Positions 6,205-13,904 of a DNA stretch of 18,243 nt are shown in pieces. The stretch spans positions 1 through 18,243 of the forward strand of contig JAVBTY010000015.1 of assembly GCA_031555955.1 (NCBI GenBank). Direction: 5' to 3'. The number at the start of each line of letters is the position of its first letter. The first letter of the stretch is position 1. Both the position numbers and the translations under genes were made by a program. The notes beneath the pieces were generated by a model. The model was not told where the DNA came from and did not search any database. It saw only the letters and a program-made list of their open reading frames with translations. This DNA is from Azoarcus sp031555955 (lineage in GTDB: Bacteria > Pseudomonadota > Gammaproteobacteria > Burkholderiales > Rhodocyclaceae).

Positions 6205-7854
6205 ATGATGAAACAGGCGTGGGAAAAAATCGGGCTGGACTGGCGCATCGCCGCCTGCCTGGGGCTGTGCGCGGCCGCGCAGGGTGTGCAGGCCGCTGAA
6301 ACAGGGGGTGGGAATGCCGTGGGCGGACCGTCGCGCATCGAACGCGTCACGCTGTATCCGGGCGCGGCCGCCGTGGAGCGTGTGGCCCGGGTTGCCGCTG
6401 GCGCGCGCCGCCTGGAGCTGGCCTGCCTGCCCGCCGCATTCGATCCGCAGAGCCTGCGGGTGGCGGCATCGGAAGGTATCCGCGTGGGCGCGGTGCGCAT
6501 CGACACCGTCGCGCGCGATGCCGCGCCGCAGTGCGCCCGTTCCGTCCGGGAAAGCCGCGCGCGCGAACTGGAAGAGCAGATCGCCGGGCTGGACGCCGAA
6601 ATCCGCGCCAACGAGCTGGCCGCGGTGTATCTGCAGAAAGTCGGCGAGCAGGGCGGCGTTCACGCGGCGGACAAACCGCCCCCCGCGCCAGATGCGGGCG
6701 GGCTGGCCCGCGCCAGCAGCGCGCTGGTGCGCAGCGGGCAGGAAATTTTTGCCCGTCAGAATGAACTGCGCCGCCGCAAGGAAGAGCTGGAACGCCAGTT
6801 TGCCGCCGTCCGGCAAAACCCGGGCAGCGCCATGCTGCGCACCGTTTCGGTGGCGCTGGCGGCGGAGCGCGCGGGCGAGGTGCGCGTGAGCTACCAGATC
6901 GCCCGCGCGGGCTGGGAGCCCGCTTATCAGGCCGATCTCGATCCGGACAGCGGCAAACTGACCCTGCTGCGCCAGGCCGTGGTCGCCCAGGCCAGCGGCG
7001 AGGACTGGCGCGGCGTGCGCCTGCGCCTTTCCACCGGGCAGCCGCATGCCGCGCCGCAGGGGCCTTCTCCCGATCCGTGGGAACTGGGCATCCGGCGGCC
7101 CGGGCCCCGCGAGTACGCGGCGGCGATGCCCGCCGCCCCTGCGCCGATGATGCTGCGCAAGGCCGAACCCATGGCCGCGTCCGCCGGGGACGAAGCCGCG
7201 GATGCGCCGCTGTTCGACGTGGCCGTCGCCGACCAGGCCTTCAGCACCGAATTCGAGGTTCCCGGCACGGCCGATGTGGAGGCCGACGGGCAGAAAATCG
7301 TCCTGACGCTGGCCAGCCACGAATTCCCCGCCACAGTGACCGTGCGCAGCACGCCCGGGCTCGACCGCGCGGCCTGGCTCGTCGCCGCCATCGCCCGCCC
7401 TGAAGGCGTGTGGCCCGCCGGGCGGGTGCAGCTGCGGCGCGGCGGCGCATTTGCTGGCGTTACCGGTTGGCCCGCCGCCGAGGAAGGGCGCATCAGCCTG
7501 CCTTTCGGGCGCGATGAACAGATCACCGTCACCCTGGAGCAGACGGCGAACTTCACGCGCGAAACCGGCTTCACCGGCAGCGACAACGAGCGCGAAACCG
7601 GCGCGGCCTACACCTTCCACAACCAGCACCGCTTCCCGGTGCGGCTGGAGGTGCTGGAAGCCTCGCCCGTCAGCACGGCGGAAGAAATTCGGGTGGAAAC
7701 CCGCTTTTCGCCCGAACCCGCGCAAAAACGCTGGCGGAACCTGCCGGGGGTGGTCGCCTGGGAGCAGACGCTGGAAGCGGGACAAAGCACGCGGCTCACC
7801 GCCAGCTACCTCATCCGCTACCCCAGGGATGCCCAGATTACGGGGCTGCGCTGA
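6205..7854 (+). CDS. Exported DUF4139 domain protein (MuiA-like)
   Basis: A 549-residue protein. I chose the ATG at 6205 because CACGGAG lies 8 bp upstream and because a signal peptide then begins at once (MMKQAW, hydrophobic core 14-27, probable cleavage after VQA at 28-30). GTG 6166 and ATG 6175 would put a charged extension in front. Residues about 43-145 match the DUF4140 N-terminal domain (RIERVTLYPGAAAVERVA). A heptad-rich region (about 115-147 and 175-205) should form a coiled coil, and the rest matches DUF4139, including SYQIARAGWEPAYQADLD (229-246), an Ala/Pro/Met-rich linker around residues 305-335, and the C-terminal TFHNQHRFPVRLEV segment. The family includes proteins named mucoidy inhibitor MuiA, but its biochemical role is unknown. 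It should be periplasmic. It lies 31 bp after the ATPase gene and 47 bp before ccmA. Confidence 0.85.
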   Translation: MMKQAWEKIGLDWRIAACLGLCAAAQGVQAAETGGGNAVGGPSRIERVTLYPGAAAVERVARVAAGARRLELACLPAAFDPQSLRVAASEGIRVGAVRIDTVARDAAPQCARSVRESRARELEEQIAGLDAEIRANELAAVYLQKVGEQGGVHAADKPPPAPDAGGLARASSALVRSGQEIFARQNELRRRKEELERQFAAVRQNPGSAMLRTVSVALAAERAGEVRVSYQIARAGWEPAYQADLDPDSGKLTLLRQAVVAQASGEDWRGVRLRLSTGQPHAAPQGPSPDPWELGIRRPGPREYAAAMPAAPAPMMLRKAEPMAASAGDEAADAPLFDVAVADQAFSTEFEVPGTADVEADGQKIVLTLASHEFPATVTVRSTPGLDRAAWLVAAIARPEGVWPAGRVQLRRGGAFAGVTGWPAAEEGRISLPFGRDEQITVTLEQTANFTRETGFTGSDNERETGAAYTFHNQHRFPVRLEVLEASPVSTAEEIRVETRFSPEPAQKRWRNLPGVVAWEQTLEAGQSTRLTASYLIRYPRDAQITGLR

Positions 7855-7901
7855 ACGGATGCCATTCCCGTGGCGGCTTCCCTGTGGTTCAATCCGTCCC
7901 C

Positions 7902-8528
7902 ATGCTCGAAGCTGAAGACCTTGCCTGCCTCAAAGGCGATCGCCTGCTGTTCCGTGGCCTCGCCCTGCGTCTGGCGGCGGGCGGGTTGCTGCGCGTCGCC
8001 GGGCCCAACGGCGCGGGCAAGACCAGCCTGCTGCGCCTGATCACCGGCCTCGCCCTGCCCGAGGCGGGCGCGGTGCGCTGGCGCGGCCAGCCGGTCCGCG
8101 CCAGCCGCGAGGCGTTTCACCGCGAATCGCTGTACCTCGGCCATGCCGCCGCGCTCAACGACATGCTTACCCCGGTCGAAAACCTGCGCTTCACCTGCGC
8201 CGCCGCGGGTGACCAGACCAGCGAACAGGACTGCATCACGGCGCTGGCGCGTATCGGCCTGGGCAACCAGCTCGACCTGCCCGCGCGCGTGCTCTCCCAG
8301 GGGCAGCGCCGCCGGGTGGGGCTGGCGCGGCTGTTTCTCGCCAGCGCCCGGCCGCTGTGGGTGCTGGACGAGCCTTTCACCGCGCTGGATGTAGCCGCCG
8401 TGGGCGAACTCGCGCAAACCCTGTCGGCGCACTGCGCCGGGGGCGGCATGGTGATGCTCACCTCTCACCAGGATGCGCCGTTCACTGTGCCGCAGGCGGT
8501 GATCGACGTGGGAGCCTGGGCGTGCTGA
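7902..8528 (+). CDS. ccmA: Heme exporter ATP-binding protein CcmA
   Basis: A 208-residue ABC ATPase, the normal length for CcmA. It shows Walker A GPNGAGKT (34-41), signature LSQGQRRR (131-138, the LSxGQ form usual in CcmA), Walker B LWVLDEPFTALD (152-163) and His189. With CcmB and CcmC it forms the complex whose ATP hydrolysis releases heme-loaded CcmE from CcmC during cytochrome c maturation System I. The ATG at 7902 gives the family length; a GTG at 7884 would add six residues. Neither has a clear ribosome-binding site. The stop overlaps the ccmB start by 7 bp. It is the first gene of a ccmABCDEFGHI operon in canonical order. Confidence 0.95.
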   Translation: MLEAEDLACLKGDRLLFRGLALRLAAGGLLRVAGPNGAGKTSLLRLITGLALPEAGAVRWRGQPVRASREAFHRESLYLGHAAALNDMLTPVENLRFTCAAAGDQTSEQDCITALARIGLGNQLDLPARVLSQGQRRRVGLARLFLASARPLWVLDEPFTALDVAAVGELAQTLSAHCAGGGMVMLTSHQDAPFTVPQAVIDVGAWAC

Positions 8529-9190
8529 CCACCTGGCTTGCAGTGCTGCGGCGCGATCTGCTGCTGGCGTGGCGCGGGCGGGCTGATGTGCTGGTCACGC
8601 TGGCGTTTTTCATCATCGTCGTGTGCCTGTTTCCGTTCGGCGTGGGAGCCGAGCCCAACAAGCTGCGCGCGATCGCCCCCGGCGTGCTGTGGGTCGCGGC
8701 CCTGCTCGCCTGCCTGCTGTCGCTGCACCGCCTGTTCGCGCAGGACCATACCGACGGAACCCTGGAGCAGCTTCTGCTGTCCAGCGAACCTGCGGTGGTG
8801 TGGGTGAGCGCGAAAATACTGGCCTTCTGGCTCACCACCGGCCTGCCGGTCGTGGCGGCGGCGCCGGGGCTCGCCCTGCTGCTTGACCTCGAACAAAGCG
8901 CGCTGCCGACGCTCGTTGTAAGTTTGCTTGTCGGCACGCCCGTCCTTGCCCTGCTGGGCGCGGTGGGCGCGGCGCTGACGCTGGGCCTGCGCGGCGGCGG
9001 CATGCTGCTGGCGCTGCTGGTGCTGCCGTTGTTTGTGCCGGTGCTGATTTTCGGCGCGGGCGCGGTGGAAGCGGAACTTTCCGGCACCGGCGCGACGGCG
9101 CATCTGCTGCTGCTCGGCGGCGGTCTGGCCGGAACGCTGGCGCTGGCGCCGTGGGCCTGCGCCGCGGCGCTGCGGGTGGCGATGGAGTGA
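8522..9190 (+). CDS. ccmB: Heme exporter membrane protein CcmB
   Basis: A 222-residue inner-membrane protein with about six transmembrane segments. The GTG start at 8522 overlaps ccmA by 7 bp and has GGGAG about 9 bp upstream; it gives the usual CcmB length. The family motif RLFAQDHTDGTLEQL (70-84) is clear, and the FPFGVG segment (37-42) is typical. CcmB is the membrane partner of the CcmA ATPase in the CcmABCD complex. The C-terminal half is almost entirely hydrophobic (Leu/Ala/Val/Gly). The reading frame is open well upstream of 8522 inside ccmA, but that extension would be a shadow of ccmA. The next gene starts 97 bp later, the largest gap in the operon. Confidence 0.94.
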   Translation: MLTTWLAVLRRDLLLAWRGRADVLVTLAFFIIVVCLFPFGVGAEPNKLRAIAPGVLWVAALLACLLSLHRLFAQDHTDGTLEQLLLSSEPAVVWVSAKILAFWLTTGLPVVAAAPGLALLLDLEQSALPTLVVSLLVGTPVLALLGAVGAALTLGLRGGGMLLALLVLPLFVPVLIFGAGAVEAELSGTGATAHLLLLGGGLAGTLALAPWACAAALRVAME

Positions 9191-9201
9191 AAAGGCAGGG
9201 T

Positions 9202-9220
9202 TTTTCACGATGGGTGAAAA
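9202..9220 (+). other. Small hairpin between ccmB and ccmC
   Basis: A 7-bp perfect inverted repeat, ttttcac (9202-9208) and gtgaaaa (9214-9220), encloses a 5-nt loop and is followed by tacggttttt (9221-9230). The stem is AT-rich and therefore weak, and the T-run starts several bases later, so it is at best a leaky terminator or a processing site. It sits in the largest gap of the ccm operon. Confidence 0.35.
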
Positions 9221-9287
9221 TACGGTTTTTCCAGGGCCGCGCTCCGGCTGCGGCGCCGATTGCTTGTACTGACAGATTTCGTTGCGC

Positions 9288-10052
9288 ATGACCACATCCG
9301 AACGCGGCGGGCGGCTGTTCCGCTTCGCCGCCCCCCAGGTTTTCTATCCGCTCGCGGGCCGTCTCGCCCCCCTGTTCGCCGCCGCCGCCGCGTTGCTCAC
9401 CGTTATCGGGCTGTGGCTGGCCTTCTTCGTCGCGCCGACCGACGCGCAGCAGGGCGAGGTGTACCGCATCATCTTCATCCACGTTCCGGCGGCGTGGATG
9501 TCGATGTTCGTTTATCTGGTGATGGCGTTCTGGGCCGCGGTCGGACTGGTGATGAACACGCGCCTGTCCTTCATCATGAGCCAGGCGCTGGCCCCCACCG
9601 GGGCGATGTTCTGCATCGTCGCGCTGTGGACCGGCGCGCTGTGGGGCCGGCCGACCTGGGGCGCTTACTGGGTGTGGGATGCGCGGATGACGTCGCAGCT
9701 GCTGCTGCTGTTTCTCTACTTCGGTTTTATCGCGCTGACCCGCGCGATCGAGGACCCGCGCCGCGCCGACCGGGCGGGCGCGATCATCGCGCTGGTCGGG
9801 GCGGTGAACATTCCCGTGATCTATTTTTCGGTGAAGTGGTGGAACACGCTGCACCAGGGCGCATCGGTGAGCCTGACCAGAGCGCCGTCGATGGCGGCCA
9901 CCATGTTCGCCGGGATGCTGGTGATGGCGTTCGCCGCGTGGGCCTATACGCTGGCGGTGGCGCTGTGGCGCGCACGCGCGCTGATCCTCGAACGCGAGCG
10001 CCATACCGACTGGGTAGGCGCGATTCTGGAACGGGAAGGAGGGCGCGGCTGA
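9288..10052 (+). CDS. ccmC: Heme transporter/ligase CcmC
   Basis: A 254-residue inner-membrane protein of the heme-handling family with about six membrane segments. The periplasmic tryptophan-rich WWD motif is clear at WGRPTWGAYWVWDARMTSQ (119-137), flanked by the axial heme histidines His65 (IIFIHVPAAW) and His189 (WWNTLHQGAS). CcmC binds heme and passes it to His123 of CcmE. The length matches the family from the ATG at 9288; a TTG at 9282 is possible but adds only two residues. There is no clear ribosome-binding site in front of 9288. The stop codon shares one base with the ccmD start (TGATG at 10050-10054). Assignment is secure. Confidence 0.96.
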   Translation: MTTSERGGRLFRFAAPQVFYPLAGRLAPLFAAAAALLTVIGLWLAFFVAPTDAQQGEVYRIIFIHVPAAWMSMFVYLVMAFWAAVGLVMNTRLSFIMSQALAPTGAMFCIVALWTGALWGRPTWGAYWVWDARMTSQLLLLFLYFGFIALTRAIEDPRRADRAGAIIALVGAVNIPVIYFSVKWWNTLHQGASVSLTRAPSMAATMFAGMLVMAFAAWAYTLAVALWRARALILERERHTDWVGAILEREGGRG

Positions 10053-10267
10053 TGCAGTGGGCGTCGTGGGCCGAATTCTGGCAGATGGGCGGCAAGGGGT
10101 TTTTTGTCTGGGGCAGCTATGGCGTCACCGCCGCCCTGGTTGCGTTTGAACTGGCGCTGGTGCTGCGCCAGCGCAGGGACAGCGTGCGCCGCCTGCTGCG
10201 CTGGCGCCGCGCGGTGGGCAAGGATAAGGGCGGACCAGGCGGGCCCGCCGTGGAGAGTGGAAGATGA
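10052..10267 (+). CDS. ccmD: Heme exporter protein CcmD
   Basis: A 71-residue single-span membrane protein. The sequence has the CcmD signature KGFFVWGSYGVTAALVAFE (15-33), followed by a basic RQRRDS cytoplasmic side. CcmD stabilises the CcmABC-CcmE complex and helps release holo-CcmE. The start shares a base with the ccmC stop, and a strong GGAAGGAGGG lies inside the ccmC end. The stop overlaps the ccmE ATG (ATGA, 10264-10267). The Gly/Pro-rich tail GKDKGGPGGPAVESG is probably disordered. It is longer at its C-terminus than minimal CcmD proteins but within the family range. Context and motif agree. Confidence 0.93.
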   Translation: MQWASWAEFWQMGGKGFFVWGSYGVTAALVAFELALVLRQRRDSVRRLLRWRRAVGKDKGGPGGPAVESGR

Positions 10268-10710
10268 AACCTCGTAGCAAGCGTCTGATTCTGGTTGGCG
10301 GCGGCGTGGCGCTGCTCGTTGCGGCGGTGACGCTGGTTCTGTCGGCGTTCCAGCAGAATCTGGTGTTCTTCCATACGCCGACCGAGGTGGCCGAGGGCAA
10401 GGCGCCGCGCGGGAAAACCTTCCGCATCGGCGGTCTGGTGGAGGATGGCTCCATCCTGCGCGAGGCCGACGGCCTGACCGTGCGCTTCGTCATTACCGAT
10501 ACGGCGAAGGTGATTCCCGTGAGCTACAAGGGCTCGCTGCCCGATCTGTTCCGCGAGGGCAAGGGCGCGGTGGTGCAGGGCAGCCTTGGTCAGGATGGCG
10601 TGTTCCAGGCCACCGAGGTGCTGGCCAAGCACGACGAAAACTACATGCCGCCGGAAGCCGCCCATGCCGTGGAGCAGGCGCACAACGCGGCGCGGACGAT
10701 GAACCAGTGA
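10264..10710 (+). CDS. ccmE: Cytochrome c maturation heme chaperone CcmE
   Basis: A 148-residue periplasmic heme chaperone held by an N-terminal anchor (KRLILVGGGVALLVAAVTLV, 6-25). The covalent heme ligand is His123 in the motif LAKHDENYMPP (120-130), with the conserved Tyr127 that serves as axial ligand. The OB-fold core includes FRIGGLVEDGSI (53-64) and VRFVITDTAKVIPVSYKG (73-90), all as expected. CcmE takes heme from CcmC and delivers it to CcmF/CcmH. The HxxxY form present here is the usual one; the rarer cysteine-ligand variant of some groups is not seen. It starts in the ATGA overlap with ccmD and is separated from ccmF by 61 bp. Confidence 0.97.
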   Translation: MKPRSKRLILVGGGVALLVAAVTLVLSAFQQNLVFFHTPTEVAEGKAPRGKTFRIGGLVEDGSILREADGLTVRFVITDTAKVIPVSYKGSLPDLFREGKGAVVQGSLGQDGVFQATEVLAKHDENYMPPEAAHAVEQAHNAARTMNQ

Positions 10711-10771
10711 GCATCGAAGGCCTCATCAAGAGTCTGTTACCTGGCCGTGACGGCCGGAAGGCGCGCGCATC

Positions 10772-12745
10772 ATGATTCCCGAACTCGGTCATTTCTCTCT
10801 CGTGCTGGCGTTCGCGCTCGCCCTCGTGCAGGCCGTGGTGCCGCTGGTGGGCGCGCAGCGCAACCGGCTGGCGCTGATGGCGGTGGGACGCCCGGCGGCG
10901 CAGGGGCAGTTTTTTTTCGTCGCCTTCGCGTTCGGCTGCCTGACGTGGGCTTTCGTCGCCAAGGATTTTTCCGTGCAGTACGTGGCGATGCACTCCAACA
11001 CCGCGACGCCGCTCATTTACCGCATCACCGCGGTGTGGGGCAGCCACGAAGGTTCGCTGCTGCTGTGGGCGCTGTCGCTGGCGCTATGGACGGTGGCGGT
11101 AACGGTGTTTTCGCGCCATCTGCCGGAAGCCTTCGTCGCCCGCGTGCTCGGCGTGCTCGGCGCGGTCAGCGCGGGCTTTCTCATCTTCACGCTGGTCACG
11201 TCCAATCCTTTCGAACGGCTGCTGCCCGGCGTGGAAGAAGGGCGCGATCTCAATCCGCTGCTGCAGGATCCGGGCCTCATCATCCATCCGCCGCTGCTCT
11301 ACATGGGCTACGTCGGCTTCTCGGTCGCCTTCGCCTTCGCCATCGCCGCGCTGCTCACCGGGCGGCTTGACGCCGCGTGGGCGCGCTGGTCGCGGCCATG
11401 GACCACGGCGGCGTGGGTGTTTCTCACCGCCGGGATCGCGGTGGGCTCCGGCTGGGCCTACTACGAACTGGGCTGGGGCGGCTGGTGGTTCTGGGATCCG
11501 GTGGAAAACGCCTCTTTCATGCCCTGGCTGCTTGGCACCGCGCTGATCCATTCGCTCGCCGTCACCGAAAAGCGCGGCGCGTTCCGCAGCTGGACGGTGC
11601 TGCTGGCGATTGGCGCATTTTCGCTGTCGCTGCTCGGCACCTTCCTCGTCCGCTCCGGCGTGCTCACCAGCGTGCACGCCTTTGCCACCGATCCGCGCCG
11701 CGGGTCGTTCATTCTCGGCTTTCTCGTCCTCGTCATCGGGGTGTCGCTGGCGCTGTACGCGTGGCGCGCGCCGAAACTCGCCGGCGGCGGCGGATTCGGC
11801 TTCGTATCGCGCGATACCGCGCTGCTTGGAAACAATGTGCTGCTTTCCGTGGTATCGGCAACGGTGCTGCTCGGCACGCTGTATCCGATGCTGGTCGATG
11901 CGCTCGGGATGGGCAAGATTTCGGTCGGTCCGCCGTACTTCCAGGCGGTGTTCGTGCCGCTGATGACGCCGGTGGTGGTGCTGATGATGTTCGCCCCCTT
12001 CCTGCGCTGGAAGAATGACGCGCTGGGCGCGGCAGCGCGCCGCGTGGCGCCAGCGTTCGTCGCCAGTCTTGTGATTGGCGTGGGGGTTGCGTTCGCGGTT
12101 GGCCACGTAACCTGGCGCACCGTGCTCGGGCTGACGCTGGCCGCATGGGTGGGGCTGGCCAGCCTGCAGCTGCTCGCCGGGCGTTTGAGGGAACGCGCCG
12201 GGGCGGCGGTTTCCAGCCGCTTCGCCAGTATTCCCGCCGCATGGTGGGGCATGTGGCTGGCGCATTTCGGCGTGGGCGTGTTCATCGTCGGCGTGACCCT
12301 CGTCGGCAGTCTGGAAAGCAGTCTGGACGTGAAGATGAAAAACGGCGAACAGGCGGATTTCGTTGGCTACACGCTGCGTTTTAACGGCGTGCAGGAAGCG
12401 CCCGGTTCGAACTACGCCGCCGCGCGGGCGACGCTGGTGCTGTCGCGCGGCGGGCATGAAATCGCCACGCTGCAGCCGGAAAAACGCCTTTACGTCACGC
12501 AGCAGATGCCGATGACCGAAGCCGCGATCGACATCGGCCCGTTCCGCGATATTTACGTTGCGCTCGGCGAAGAGCTGAAGGACGGCAGCTGGATCGTCAG
12601 CCTGCATTACAAGCCGTTCATCAGCTGGGTCTGGGCGGGCTGCATGCTGATGGCGCTGGGCGGGATCTGCGCCGCGGCTGACCGCCGCTACCGCCGTCTG
12701 GCCGCGCGCGCCCTCCCCGCCGGTGCGGCGCAACAGGCTGCCTGA
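10772..12745 (+). CDS. ccmF: Cytochrome c heme lyase subunit CcmF
   Basis: A 657-residue inner-membrane protein with many transmembrane segments, the normal size for CcmF. It carries the WWD motif WGGWWFWDPVENASFMPW (residues 235-252). The conserved histidines are in IIHPPLLYMGY (His172), LIHSLAVTEKRG, SVHAFATDPRRG and LAHFGVGVFIVG. CcmF with CcmH and CcmI attaches heme to the CXXCH thiols of apocytochrome c and binds its own heme b. The ATG at 10772 is preceded by CCGGAAGG about 12 bp upstream, a weakish ribosome-binding site; the gap after ccmE is 61 bp. The last residues are Arg/Ala-rich and poorly conserved in the family. The stop is 9 bp before ccmG. Confidence 0.97.
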   Translation: MIPELGHFSLVLAFALALVQAVVPLVGAQRNRLALMAVGRPAAQGQFFFVAFAFGCLTWAFVAKDFSVQYVAMHSNTATPLIYRITAVWGSHEGSLLLWALSLALWTVAVTVFSRHLPEAFVARVLGVLGAVSAGFLIFTLVTSNPFERLLPGVEEGRDLNPLLQDPGLIIHPPLLYMGYVGFSVAFAFAIAALLTGRLDAAWARWSRPWTTAAWVFLTAGIAVGSGWAYYELGWGGWWFWDPVENASFMPWLLGTALIHSLAVTEKRGAFRSWTVLLAIGAFSLSLLGTFLVRSGVLTSVHAFATDPRRGSFILGFLVLVIGVSLALYAWRAPKLAGGGGFGFVSRDTALLGNNVLLSVVSATVLLGTLYPMLVDALGMGKISVGPPYFQAVFVPLMTPVVVLMMFAPFLRWKNDALGAAARRVAPAFVASLVIGVGVAFAVGHVTWRTVLGLTLAAWVGLASLQLLAGRLRERAGAAVSSRFASIPAAWWGMWLAHFGVGVFIVGVTLVGSLESSLDVKMKNGEQADFVGYTLRFNGVQEAPGSNYAAARATLVLSRGGHEIATLQPEKRLYVTQQMPMTEAAIDIGPFRDIYVALGEELKDGSWIVSLHYKPFISWVWAGCMLMALGGICAAADRRYRRLAARALPAGAAQQAA

Positions 12746-12754
12746 GGCGTATTC

Positions 12755-13348
12755 ATGAAAGCGAAATTTCTCGTTCCCCTGTTCCTTTTCCTTGGTCTGG
12801 CCGGTTTTCTCGCCTTCGGGCTGACGCTGAATCCGCGCGAGGTGCCGTCGCCGCTGATCGACAGGCCCGCGCCCGCGTTCCGCCTCGCGCGGCTGGATGA
12901 TCCGGCGCAAACCTTCGCGCTGGAAGAGATGCGCGGCCAGGTGTGGCTGCTCAACGTGTGGGCGTCCTGGTGCGTGGCCTGCCGCCAGGAACACCCGGTG
13001 CTGGTGGCGCTAGGCAAGCGCAACGTCGTTCCCATCGTCGGGCTCAATTACAAGGAAGTGCGCGGCGATGGCGGTATCGATGCGCGTGGCATGGAACTGG
13101 CCGCCGAAACCGGCATGGCGGTGGAACGCGCGCGCGGCTGGCTCTCCGCGCATGGCGATCCGTACCGGCTCTCGGTGCTGGATATCGACGGCCGCACGGG
13201 CATCGATTTCGGTGTTTACGGCGTGCCCGAAACCTTTCTGATCGACCAGCGCGGCAACATCCGCTACAAGCAGATCGGCCCGGTGACGAAGGAAGTGCTG
13301 GAATCCGTGCTGCTGCCCAAAATCGAGGAGCTGAAACGTGCGGGCTGA
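12755..13348 (+). CDS. ccmG: Thiol:disulfide interchange protein CcmG/DsbE
   Basis: A 197-residue membrane-anchored periplasmic thioredoxin. It has an N-terminal anchor (about 5-24), the active site WASWCVACRQEHP (69-81; Cys73 and Cys76) and the family's GVPETFLID (cis-Pro) segment followed by GNIRYKQIGPV. It keeps the CXXCH cysteines of apocytochrome c reduced, receiving electrons from DsbD or CcdA, which are not in this window. The active-site dipeptide is Val-Ala rather than the Pro-Thr of Escherichia coli. A GAGG site overlaps the ccmF stop and the ATG is at 12755. The 3' end overlaps the GTG start of ccmH by 11 bp, so the two are probably translationally coupled. Confidence 0.95.
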   Translation: MKAKFLVPLFLFLGLAGFLAFGLTLNPREVPSPLIDRPAPAFRLARLDDPAQTFALEEMRGQVWLLNVWASWCVACRQEHPVLVALGKRNVVPIVGLNYKEVRGDGGIDARGMELAAETGMAVERARGWLSAHGDPYRLSVLDIDGRTGIDFGVYGVPETFLIDQRGNIRYKQIGPVTKEVLESVLLPKIEELKRAG

Positions 13349-13904
13349 ACGCGGCTTTCCGTCCCTGGCGGCGCGGCTGCGGGCCGCGCTGGCGCTTGTC
13401 GCCGGTAGCGCCGTGTTCGTCTTTTCCGGCGCGGCGCTGCCTGTCGCGAACGCCGCCGGTGATGCCGCCTCCGCCGCAGCGCCGGTGGCCGCGCCAGCCG
13501 TCGCCGATCCGGTGCTCGAAGAGCGTGTGCTGGAACTGTCGCACAAGCTGCGCTGCCTCGTGTGCCAGAACCAGTCCATCGCCGAATCGAACGCGCCGCT
13601 GGCGCTGGACCTGCGCAACCAGGTGCGCGAGCAGTTCGCCGCCGGGCGCGATGAAAACCAGGTGGTGGATTACCTCGTCGCCCGTTACGGCGATTTCGTG
13701 CTTTACACACCGCCGTTCAAATCTTCCACGCTGCTGCTGTGGCTGGGCCCGGCGCTGCTGCTCGTCGCGGGCGCGGCATGGTTCATCGTGCGCCTGCGCC
13801 GCCGCGCCGCCGAAGCGCCGCCCCCGCTGTCCGACGCCGAGCGCGCCCGCGCCCGCGCGCTGCTGTCCGCAACCGGCCCATCCGCCGAGGAACCCCGTTC
13901 GTGA
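13338..13904 (+). CDS. ccmH: Cytochrome c-type biogenesis protein CcmH
   Basis: A 188-residue protein. It has a Sec signal peptide (roughly 1-40, AVFVFSGAALPVANAA), then the redox motif LRCLVCQNQS (71-80; Cys73 and Cys76) with the conserved helix SIAESNAPLALDLRNQVREQ, the FVLYTPPF segment, and a transmembrane anchor (about 134-152) followed by Arg-rich cytoplasmic residues. CcmH binds and reduces apocytochrome and works with CcmF and CcmI. The GTG start at 13338 has GAGGAG about 7 bp upstream, inside ccmG; no ATG is available nearby. The stop overlaps the ccmI GTG (GTGA). The protein is the short, single-domain form; the TPR part is encoded separately by ccmI, unlike the fused CcmH of Escherichia coli. 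Confidence 0.95.
   Translation: MRAERGFPSLAARLRAALALVAGSAVFVFSGAALPVANAAGDAASAAAPVAAPAVADPVLEERVLELSHKLRCLVCQNQSIAESNAPLALDLRNQVREQFAAGRDENQVVDYLVARYGDFVLYTPPFKSSTLLLWLGPALLLVAGAAWFIVRLRRRAAEAPPPLSDAERARARALLSATGPSAEEPRS

Noticed and set aside
4944..6611. Long minus-strand open frame (555 codons) opposite the GST, ATPase and DUF4139 genes
   Set aside because: It is the antisense of three genes with firm family motifs, is biased to Arg/Ala/Gly/Ser, has no recognisable domain and no ribosome-binding site. Long antisense frames are expected in DNA this GC-rich.
6142..7785. Long minus-strand open frame (547 codons) opposite the DUF4139 gene
   Set aside because: It mirrors the codon pattern of the real plus-strand gene and has no domain or signal of its own.
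10743..10755. Palindrome ggccgtgacggcc between ccmE and ccmF as an operator
   Set aside because: It is short and GC-rich, and such palindromes are common by chance at this composition; nothing nearby suggests a promoter.
11084..12994. Long minus-strand open frame (636 codons) opposite ccmF
   Set aside because: The translated product is rich in His, Arg, Gln and Glu with no family pattern; ccmF on the plus strand is certain.
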